Assembly: GCF_016801865.2 (NCBI RefSeq)
Contig: NC_068939.1
Location: 61,634,269-61,698,268, forward strand
Reading direction: 5' to 3'
DNA: 64,000 nt
Source of the DNA: Culex pipiens pallens
Lineage: Eukaryota; Arthropoda; Insecta; Diptera; Culicidae
A program made the position numbers and the translations under genes. How positions within the stretch are numbered: the first letter of the stretch is position 1; every line of letters begins with the position of its first letter. Positions 56,380 to 64,000 of the stretch are shown here, piece after piece. The notes under the pieces are model-generated. The model saw only the letters and a list, made by a program, of their open reading frames with translations. It searched no databases and was not told where the DNA came from.

Positions 56380-57115
56380 TTTTATGTGAAATTGAATTTG
56401 CAATCGATAAGTACTTTACGGATTTTTTGATATTCGGCCCCGTTTTCAAGAAATAGCCACCGAAAGATTGATTTCAGCGAAATTTTCGCAGTTTCTCGAT
56501 TTTTTAAAATAGTGTCTGGTCCATCTCTAAAAATATTTTTTTTTTCGAAAAGTTCAGAAAAAATTCTATAAATTTTTTAAGAGACATTGAAGATTGGACC
56601 TCTGGTTGCTTAGATATAGCGGCTTTAAGCAAAATAAACAGGAAAATTTAAGTTTTCAAAGTCTCACCCAAACAACTTACCATTTTCTCATGTCGATATC
56701 TCAGCAAGTAATAGTCCGATTTTTTATGTTAAAACATGAAACATTCGTGAAATTTACCGATCTTTTCGAAAACAATACTTTGAAAAAAATAAATAATCTA
56801 GACTAACATTTCAAAAGTCAAAGTGGTCGCAACCCGTTTTTTGCCCTTTAAAATGTTAGTCTTGATTAAAAAAATTAGAATACTTTTTTCGAAAAGCCAA
56901 AGACACAAAATAGCTTCTTTGGTAATAGGGAAGGCCCTTACAAAGTTTGAGCCAAATAAAACAATACAAATAAAATCCATTTCCGATTTTGGTAGAGAAT
57001 TGCTCAACTTAAAAAGCCTTTGTCCTTTTAGGTCATACGAAAGTTACACACAAAGTTTCATCCAAATCAAAATATAAAAAAATAATCTTTGTCCGAAGTG
57101 TCAGAGAATTGCTCT
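56380..57115. repeat. Copy of palindromic family P with central hairpin
   Basis: Contains GTCGATATCTCAGCAAGTAA, the hairpin AGACTAACATTTCAAAAG / TAAAATGTTAGTCTTG (56800-56866) and the terminus GGTAGAGAATTGCTCAAC at 56991. Confidence 0.6.
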
Positions 57116-58154
57116 TATGGTTCTTTCGAATCAGTCTGATAACCTGATGACGAGAAACAACACGCTATGGAGATCAAGTCAGCATGCCGTAATCGGTGAC
57201 GAAAAGTCGGACCCGACTATGTCCATATTCCACGTTCTTCATTAAATTGCTCCAAACATTAAAGTCGTTCGCGGAGCGAGAATGAATGGAATGTTTAAAT
57301 TTGTTGCTCGAAAACTCTGTTGAAAGTTTGGCCACACAATGTACGGCGCTGGACCCTTTCCATTGTCCAGCCGGGCGTTATCGCGTGTACATCATCTGGT
57401 TCACCGAGCATATAAATATGAATACCTCTCTGGGTTTTAAATCTCCACATTTTGTGTTACTTTCATGAGTCTTTTTTTTTTTTTGGTTGGTTCGCTGGTG
57501 GCCCCTTGAAGAGCTTTCCATTTCACGCTGATCGGGTGGAGTAATCGACTTGACGGTGCCACTCACTCAAACCGAAACCAAGATGGGGAAAAGTAAAGTA
57601 TACTCCACGACTCATCATGTATGGAAACTGCACTCGACAATCGGCAAAAGTCAAATATTAGTGAACGGGAAAAGCGAAAGTGAAGAGCCACCTGTGGCGT
57701 GGTCGAATGGAATTCGGTTCGGTGACCAAATTTTTAATTAAAGACACGATGAATGAATGAATTGAATTGCGGGGGTGATTCTACTTTCGAGCGGCGAAAC
57801 ATTACGACAAGCTGTAAACAGTTGTTAAGTAAGGTGATTACAAAACGTTTATAGAGCGGTATAATGTTTACTTTGCAACAATGATGTCATTTAGATGGCG
57901 TGCACGCGCTAAGTTCTTTATGGTTCAGGGTGGCAACCTTGAGACGGATTTACGCTTAAACGAAAGATGTCCAAAACATGATATCGTTTCAAAAATGACT
58001 CAAGATAAATCAAATCAATCAAAAATTATAGTTTCAAAAGATTGTAGATTGTAATACTTTGCCATTTTTAACTTTTAAATAATTGATATTTAGTTACCAC
58101 CGTGTTCCCACCGTTAGCTAACGCAATTCTCTCGCTCTTTTTCTTCTGTTCCAG
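57116..58154. other. Single-copy DNA upstream of Wdr47; ends in a splice acceptor
   Basis: GC-balanced, without repeats shared with the rest of the window. The last bases (TCTCGCTCTTTTTCTTCTG then TTCCAG) are a strong pyrimidine tract and acceptor, so this is the 3' end of an intron lying in the 5' UTR of Wdr47. Confidence 0.55.
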
Positions 58155-58249
58155 ATTTGCACGGTCCCTCCCACCCGCTGGTCTGCGCTAAACCCCACCC
58201 AAAAATTGGCCACCGTGGCCACCGATCGGCAGGTTATTAATGTGAGAAA
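58155..58249 (+). other. Wdr47: 5' UTR part of the first visible Wdr47 exon
   Basis: Runs from the acceptor at 58153-58154 to the ATG at 58250. The ATG context is GAGAAAATG, a good animal start, and the next codons begin the conserved LisH region. Confidence 0.6.
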
Positions 58250-58967
58250 ATGTCACCGGCCAGACTGTCGCTTCGGGAGGAGGACGTGGTGCGGTTAACG
58301 TTGGAGTTTCTCAACAACCGCGAGCTGCACATCTCACAGCTGTCGCTGGAGCGCGAAACCGGCGTCATCAACGGCCAGTACTCGGACGATGTGCTCTTCC
58401 TGCGGCAGCTCATCCTCGATGGGCAGTGGGACGATGTGGTGGAGTTCATCCAGCCGCTGGAGGCGCTGCAGAACTTTGACATGAAGCAGTTCCGGTACAC
58501 GATCCTGCGCCACAAGTACATCGAGCTGCTGTGCATACGGTCGGAAGCGGGCGGGCTCAACGGACCACCTCTGATCAACAATGTCGAGGGTGCCGTCGAG
58601 GAGGTGGTCCAGGTGCTGGGAGAGCTGGAAAAGCTCTGTCCAACGAAGGAAGAATACTCGGGACTGTGTCTACTGCTGACGCTCCCCAAGCTCGGCGACC
58701 ACATGCAGTATCGCGACTGGAACCCGAGCAAAGCTCGCGTCCAGTGCTTCCGGGAGATTTTCCCCCTGGTGGAGAAGTTTCTGCCCGGAGACAAAAAGAC
58801 GGGGCCGGTGCAGTCGGTGTTTGCGAAAAACGATCGCCTCGTGCAGCTCATGATCAAGGGCATTCTGTACGAGTCTTGTGTGAATTACTGTCAGGTGAAG
58901 GCCACCGGAGCGGCTGACGCGGCGACGCACAAGATAAACTTCTCCAAAGTGCTGGACGGGTCGATAG
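58250..58967 (+). CDS. Wdr47: WD repeat-containing protein 47 (Wdr47/nemitin), first coding exon
   Basis: Wdr47 is a cytoplasmic microtubule-associated protein of neurons that binds microtubules and CAMSAP-type minus-end proteins through its LisH/CTLH and WD40 parts. This exon encodes residues 1-239: LisH at about 9-42 (EEDVVRLTLEFLNNRELHIS), CTLH at about 45-105 (LFLRQLILDGQWDDVVEFIQ) and the conserved YSGLCLLLTLPKLGDH and DWNPSKARVQCF blocks, closely matching vertebrate WDR47. The exon ends ATA G|GTGAGT at 58967, phase 1, and joins the exon at 61860 to restore a GGC codon. It is GC-rich with strong codon preference, unlike the AT-rich surroundings. Together the three exons give 389 residues; the coiled-coil linker and the WD40 propeller lie beyond the window. 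The start is the first ATG in frame and matches the family N-terminus. Identification is from memory of the vertebrate protein. Confidence 0.93.
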
Positions 58968-59989
58968 GTGAGTTGGGTCTATAGTTGGCATCAAGTATTT
59001 TTCTTCAAACTGGAAATATTTATATTTGAAAATGACCATTTTTAAAGAGCCAATTGTATTGTACCACCCTAATCAAATTCGAAAATTTTCGAAGGTTATT
59101 TTGTAAATTTTTCGTCCCTCTAAACAATTTGCTCTCCACAATTAACAAACAACAATTAACTCTTACCCCGATTGAATTAGTCAGCTGTGAAAGGTACCAT
59201 ATCCCCAATTAATGAATTAAAATGTTATTGAAATTTGAAAATTGCCGAACTATACGTTTTTCTAAGTTGTTTCGCCTGCTGAATCCAAATAACTTTTCCC
59301 TCAGAATTGAGGGCTGATTTTTGAAGCGTTTGATTCATAATAGATTGGCTTGCCCTTTTTGATATATTTGATTTAAAAAATTCTACTTTATCCGAAGATG
59401 AGTATAAGCCCAACATCAGAATTTCGATTTCAAAAATTAAGTTTTTCAAAGTTCTAAAAGTGTTCCCAATATCACTTTTCTCTAAAACATTACCCTGGAT
59501 TGCTGCTTGAAAAGAAGGTTTTTTTTTGGTTTGCTCTGTTGAGTTATAAAACAATATTATTCATAGAAAGCGTAGATTGCCAAATAGAGTTTGGGTGTCT
59601 TTGACAAAGTTGCTTGGACTGACATATCCAACAATTATCTAGAAGAAAAAATAACTCCCAAAAAAATTCCTGAAAATTTAATTTTATGAATCACTTAAAA
59701 GGTCTCGAGGAAAAACGTCGTGGCCTCCAAATAGCAAATTTTAAATCTAAAAATGGCTTTAATTCAAAAACGGTGCATTTCATTATAAATTCACAAAAGT
59801 GCTATTTGATTCATAACTTGGTGAAAAACTTAACGTCTTCATACCGTATTGTTCAAAAATATGATCCCATAACTACTCTAAAGTGATTTAGAATGTTTAA
59901 ATCCGAGATAGCGGCTAAAATGGCGGTGATGAATTATTGAGAAAGAAAAAAATTGAATAGTTCTCTACGATTTCTCATTTTTTTTTTTT

Positions 59990-60620
59990 GCAATTTTGAT
60001 TTTTTGATTTCGATGAAACTTTGTCCATGCATTCTATATGTTAAAGAAATCATTTTGCATCATTAGTTTTTCTGTACAAGTCTCCTTACAATTTCAGGGG
60101 CTGGCCATTTAAAATGTGTTCTGTAAATGTATAAAATTCGGATATTCTGATCGATTTGGTGACTTCGGCAAACTTGTTGGTTGAGATTAGGACTTTTCGG
60201 AAAAAATAGGTACACGGTAAAGATTTTTTTTATTTAACTTTTCATCAATAAAAATTGAATTCCCAAAATACGTATTTTTGAAAAGTTTAGAAAATATAAA
60301 AAAATCTGGCCAATTTTTTTTCCTAAAATCATTTTTAAAAGCAAAATCTGATTTTTGAATTATTTTAGAATTTGTTTAATTAAGCTGAGAAAATTTCATA
60401 AATTTTCTCGCTGAAACTGCCCGGTCTGCCCGGTCTTCAAGGATAGTAGGTTTCTGAGATACAGCCTCACAAATAATTCGAATCTATAAAAATGAAGTTT
60501 TCTTAGAGTCACCTAATTAGCCTGTTATTTTCAACTGACAATATCTCGGAAACTATTAGTCCGATTTTCAATGTTAAAAATTAAAACATTTGCGAAATTT
60601 TGGAAATTTTCATTCAAAAT
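59990..60620. repeat. Family P fragment in the Wdr47 intron
   Basis: Landmarks: TTTTGCATCATTAGTTT, TTCGGCAAACTTGTTGG, ATATCTCGGAAACTATTAGT and CCGATTTTCAATGTTAAA, in the order seen at 18985-19850. Confidence 0.5.
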
Positions 60621-60662
60621 AATTTCAAAATATTAAAATTAATATTAACTTTTTAAATGGTC

Positions 60663-61057
60663 TTACACCCAGAACTGGGTATCGGCATACGAGAGGATAA
60701 AGAGCACGATTCGGTAGTAAAATGGTACTGTGTGCGGACGGAGAGGATAAATCCCAAAATTACCGCGAGTACTTTACTCATGGTTCATCTTCAAAAAAAG
60801 TTCATCTATCAAAAAAAAAGTACCGGTACCGAGACTCGAACCCAAGACCTTCGGCATATTGAACCGTGCCTTTGCCGTATGGGCCATCATGGTTCGGTAG
60901 CTAAGTGGCGGTCATTTGTCCATATAAGCCACTCAATAGGATGAACTATTCAAATGAACGAATGAACACGCGAGAGGACTATACTCTCGCAAAATAGCAC
61001 TTTCCTCACGTTTCTTTTCGTGAGGACTATCCCCTCGTTCTTTAACTTTGGGTGTAA
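60663..61057. mobile_element. Small TIR element containing a minus-strand tRNA-like segment
   Basis: TTACACCCAGAACT at the left faces AACTTTGGGTGTAA at the right; GAGAGGATA and TATCCCCTC also mirror. Inside, on the minus strand (about 60826-60905), TGGCCCATACGGCAAAGGCA and the B box GGGTTCGAGTCTC with a short anticodon-like stem resemble a tRNA. No clear target duplication was found, so the boundaries are provisional. Confidence 0.45.
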
Positions 61058-61859
61058 AAAAGATAATGGTCCTCATATCCTATTTTAGACCTAATTTTAT
61101 ATTTTTCACATTTTTTATTGAAAAGATCAGAAAATTTCGCTAAAGTTTCAATTTCTAACATTGAAAATCGGACCAATAGAGGGAAAAATCAGAAATTTTC
61201 TCAACCCTTCAAAAATATTTTTTCGGAGTTACTTTGCTTATTATTTTTTAGGCCCAAAATGCTAAAATAATCGAAAATTCATACCTTAAAGAAGCTATGA
61301 CTTGAGAATGGTACATTTTATAAAAAAATGCAAATACTTTCCGATAATAATTTTTAATAATTTTAATAATTTTGTTGTCTAGATTTTCAATATTTTACAT
61401 TAACAAAAATCAAAAATTCATGGCTCTTAAAATAGATTAAACACCACCACGCTTAAAAGATGTCTTTCAAGTCCTCTAAAACATATAAAAAAATTGAAAA
61501 AAAAAATACTTATTTTAGGAATTCAACTGTTAATGATAAAAAGCTTAGTAAAAAAATCCGTGCACCCATATTTTTCCGAAAAGTAAAAAAAATAAAAAAT
61601 GAAAAAAAAGCGCGTACCAGAGACAAGGAAAGGGAAGACGGGAAGTATTATTGATGTCCCCAAAAGAGTTTTGCTTGGGTTCGTCTGTGATTGAACCCAG
61701 GCCTACTGGGGTCTTATCTTACGCTAATTTGTTTTTCATTGATTTTGAATAGTGTTTAACTTTTGTTTTAATCTTGACGTGAATTTCAGCATCGCTTAGT
61801 TTTTTTTTTTTTTTCAGTTTTTTGTATGGGTTTAATAAAAGTTAATATTATTTTACCAG

Positions 61860-62135
61860 GCTTCACAGACTCCGATCTGTCGCTGCTCAGCTGGCTCCAG
61901 AGCATCCCGGCGGAGACGTTCTCCGTTCCGTTCGAGCAGAAAACGCTCAACGTGGACGTCGAACGGCTCGAGAAGCCCTCGCTGGAGACGTCCTGGACCG
62001 AACACATGCTCATCACGCCCATCAAACCGAAGACGTTCCCCCATTCTGTGATGCCATTTACGAGGCCCCGCAGCGCCGCCGACATTATGACCCGCTCGCT
62101 GCTGCCCTCGCTGGACGCCGTGTCCTCCTGTCTCA
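61860..62135 (+). CDS. Wdr47: Wdr47, second visible coding exon
   Basis: Encodes GFTDSDLSLLSWLQSIPAET, then FSVPFEQKTLNVDVERLEKP and MTRSLLPSLDAVSSCLS, which follow the vertebrate WDR47 order (a DLSLLSWLQ block, an FEQK-LN-HV block, then a MTRSLNPALDGL block). The acceptor is TTTTACCAG|GCTTC and the donor TCTCA|GTGAGT. The exon enters in phase 1 and leaves in phase 1. The end of the CTLH-associated CRA-like region lies here. Confidence 0.93.
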
Positions 62136-62190
62136 GTGAGTTTGACCCGCGTTCGTGTGACTTGTGCTAATTTTCCTTGCCCAATTGCAG
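62136..62190 (+). other. Wdr47: Wdr47 intron of 55 bp
   Basis: GTGAGTTTGACC ... CCAATTGCAG. It has canonical ends and the minimal length typical of dipteran introns. Confidence 0.9.
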
Positions 62191-62363
62191 ATCCAAAGGC
62201 CAACAACGAATCATTTCCCATGTCCCGGTCGAGCTTTGCCAGTTTTCACCTGACCGGGATTAAGCCCACGAGTGGCAAGCTGATGACCTCCAGCGTGGAC
62301 CGGCTGTTCGAGAACGGTGACGGTGGCGATGCCTATCGCAGCAGTAACTTCAGCGAATACCAG
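62191..62363 (+). CDS. Wdr47: Wdr47, third visible coding exon
   Basis: Completes an AAT codon with the preceding exon and encodes NPKANNESFPMSRSSFASFH followed by a serine-rich linker ending FSEYQ. The MSRSSFASFHLTG block corresponds to a conserved MSHSFANFHYPG block of vertebrate WDR47. The donor is CAG|GTTAGTG at 62364, phase 0. The next exon is not visible before 64000. Confidence 0.88.
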
Positions 62364-63344
62364 GTTAGTGGTGCGCTGGCAACATAAATCAAGCGAGCGA
62401 GGGTTGCAGCAGCGGCAAAGAACTGGGTTGTTATGCAATGGCTGAGGAGGTGTTGCATGAACCTGAAAGAAAGTATGTTAACAGCTTTTCGTCCCGTCCG
62501 TCCCCGAGAGCGAGTTTTTCCTGTGTCAAATAATTCACTTCCTTGCGGCCCTCTTCGTCCACCATTTCTTGTTGTTTCAAGTGGAGGCACTTCCTTCCCT
62601 CGGGGTGCAATACCCAGGTCGTCCTAGCCAAGATACGGGAGTAAATCAATAATTTATGAATATGCATGAAAGCGCTATTGGGTGACAGCAGTCGCCACGC
62701 GAATAATGTCGTGCTTTGCACACGGTGTTCCGAAGTGCATTTTTTTTTATTAGAAAAAAAGTTATTCCTATTTTTCTTTAGCTGGTTCTAGAAATAAAAT
62801 GTTGATGAGAAAAATTACTGGAACAAACTATTATAAAAATCTCTTAAAATTAGGCTTTGGTAAAAATCCGGTTTTCACTAAAATGGCTTGGTGCGTATTG
62901 TACTCGATCGTAATATTTCGATTGTTATTATCAATAAGATTTCGGCCTAACATCGACAAATTACAACAATTGATTTTTTTGAAATTTCTAAAATGTCTTA
63001 AATTTCTAAAATTTCTTAAATTTCTAAAATTTCTAAAATTTCTTAAAATATTAATTTTTTTTAATTCAATTCAATTAGTTTTTATTAGTAAATAATCAAT
63101 TCACAATATCGTAATTTTTATAACCTAATAGAGTTTTGGAGTACCTTTCAACTATGATTTGTACTATAGTTCATTTTGATGTAATTGGATATTCTAACAA
63201 TGGATTTGCCAAGAGAAGGAAAAATTATTTAAAAAAAAACCTTCGAAATTTGCTAAGGAAAAGGATAGAAATAGAAAAGCTTAAAACTAGATCACAATTT
63301 GTTTTGTCTGTTGACGTCGAAAAAACTGCGCTGCACTAGGCAGC
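62364..63344 (+). other. Wdr47: Wdr47 intron, left part
   Basis: GC-balanced at first (62364-62720), then AT-rich. From about 63060 to 63344 it is probably the 3' UTR of the minus-strand retrotransposon whose gag frame ends at 63345. Confidence 0.6.
62975..63050. repeat. AAATTTCTAAAATTTCTT-type microsatellite
   Basis: Nine- to ten-base units (AAATTTCTAA / AAATTTCTTA) repeat about seven times, and could be the expanded 3' tail of the adjacent minus-strand retrotransposon. Confidence 0.7.
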
Positions 63345-64000
63345 TTATCCGTTGTAGATATACTTCATCATCAGCTCACTAAGAGCTTGGAATTGTTCTG
63401 CCTTGTTCCGGCAGGCACGAAAGCGCGTGAGCATCTCTCCAGCAAGAGCGAAAAACTCGGGAAGCGTGAAGAGGTCATCTCCGGTGACGTCTGCTTGTCC
63501 CGGTGAAGTACCGCTCCCAGAAGCGGCTACTCTAGCGTACGAACCTCCCCAACCGGGAGGGAACGCTGGGTTGGTCGATGGAACCGCTCCGCCGCCAGCT
63601 GCTGCAGCGTTCGAGCTCGAAGTCTTCGGAGGTTGGCGGGACGCTGGCGCTTTCTTCTTCTTGTCCTGCTCCTCGAGGTACTTTTTCCGCGCGGCACAGC
63701 CACGGAAATTCGCCGTGTGGTTTCCACCACAGTTCGCGCACTTGACGCGCGCTTTGTGCTGCTGGGCGTTTTCCCCCAGCTGGTCTTTCCGCGGAAGATT
63801 GCACCTTTCGGTGAAGTGGGTCTCACCGCACTTTACGCACCGGGGCGGAAGATTACAGTTTCTTGAACCGTGTCCGAATTTTTGACAGCGGTGGCATTGC
63901 GCTGCGTCGGTCGGATTCTTCGTGTAGAATCGCCACGTCACGAAGAAGCCGTCCAGTGCTTTGATCCGCCGTAGGTCCTGGATTTTGACGGACCCACGAT
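63345..64000 (-). CDS. Jockey-type ORF1 (gag-like) with three CCHC knuckles, partial
   Basis: This is the nucleic-acid-binding ORF1 product of a Jockey-group LINE, which coats element RNA. The frame is open to the right edge of the window, so its N-terminus is outside. The visible part starts in the PRE_C2HC region (IKALDGFFVTWRFYTKNPTD) and continues with the zinc knuckles CHRCQKFGHGSRNC, CVKCGETHFTERC and CANCGGNHTANFRGC. A linker rich in A, G, S and P follows (AAAAGGGAVPSTNPAF and onwards), then a C-terminal helix EMLTRFRACRNKAEQFQALS. The stop is at 63345-63347. It is GC-rich and undamaged here. It lies antisense within a Wdr47 intron. No reverse-transcriptase frame follows downstream on the minus strand (to about 62780), so ORF2 seems to have been lost from this copy. 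Confidence 0.88.
   Translation of the reverse strand, partial: RGSVKIQDLRRIKALDGFFVTWRFYTKNPTDAAQCHRCQKFGHGSRNCNLPPRCVKCGETHFTERCNLPRKDQLGENAQQHKARVKCANCGGNHTANFRGCAARKKYLEEQDKKKKAPASRQPPKTSSSNAAAAGGGAVPSTNPAFPPGWGGSYARVAASGSGTSPGQADVTGDDLFTLPEFFALAGEMLTRFRACRNKAEQFQALSELMMKYIYNG

Larger units (their letters stand above)
58968..61859 (+). other. Wdr47: Wdr47 intron of 2.9 kb
   Basis: GT at 58968 and AG at 61858-61859 after TTTTACC. The intron is AT-rich, with a family-P fragment (59990-60620) and a small TIR element (60663-61057). A 14-T tract sits at 61801-61814. No nested gene was recognised. Confidence 0.8.

Noticed and set aside
58237..58863. 208-codon minus-strand frame opposite Wdr47
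   Set aside because: An antisense shadow of a GC-rich coding exon. The + strand has the conserved protein and correct splice sites.
1..64000. CRISPR array, bacterial defence system or operon
   Set aside because: The tandem repeats lack spacer structure, the genes carry spliceosomal introns, and the repeat content is that of an insect genome.

Overview
The window looks like a piece of a mosquito genome (Culicinae, most likely a Culex). The sequence is AT-rich and dominated by nested short DNA transposons, tRNA-headed SINEs and non-LTR retrotransposons, with very small spliceosomal introns (55 and 59 bp) beside one or more very long ones. The species is inferred, not proven. The only convincing cellular gene is a Wdr47 (nemitin-like, LisH/CTLH) orthologue on the + strand at the right end: three consecutive coding exons (58250-58967, 61860-62135, 62191-62363). 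The coiled-coil and WD40 parts lie beyond position 64000. A splice acceptor in its 5' UTR (58153-58154) implies an upstream non-coding exon. A GC-richer stretch at about 7380-8480, with a TCAGT initiator-like start and a good donor, is a candidate, so most of the window may be one giant first intron.

Layout. 1-1936: AT-rich, with a decayed SINE fragment. 1937-7217: a 5.3-kb TIR element with TA duplications that carries a broken, intron-containing copy of the kanadaptin (SLC4A1AP) gene on the minus strand. That copy is itself split by a 1.86-kb retroposon bounded by a 27-bp target-site duplication (TSD) and built largely of a 127-bp tandem repeat. 7218-9669: candidate 5' exon, then AT-rich DNA. 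9670-16119: MITEs, foldback elements and unique DNA. 16120-18963: a hAT-like element into which a non-LTR retrotransposon with an intact 763-codon reverse-transcriptase ORF has inserted. 18964-25275: a chain of giant palindromic elements, two of them nested with other TA-type MITEs. 26121-27434: a LINE-like 3' fragment with a 21-bp TSD. 32188-33555: two SINE copies with perfect 12-bp TSDs. 36880-44677: several MITE families, including two TAGGGTG hAT-type elements with 8-bp TSDs. 44486-48652: a 2.08-kb tandem duplication. 50261-50982: a 722-bp tRNA-headed SINE with a 19-bp TSD. 51287-51698: a hAT MITE with a perfect 8-bp TSD. 57116-64000: Wdr47 and its introns, with a Jockey-type gag ORF on the minus strand running off the window edge.

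Between the repeats are islands of higher-complexity DNA (for example 15260-16110, 22870-23560, 30010-31180, 40600-40967, 41474-41930, 49170-50240, 53300-54360, 57120-58150). They show no convincing coding potential and could be intronic regulatory DNA. The most useful result is the insertion stratigraphy. Many elements can be delimited to the base by TSDs, and in one case an uninterrupted palindrome arm supplies the empty site. No operon, CRISPR array, functional tRNA/rRNA gene or prokaryotic signal was seen.
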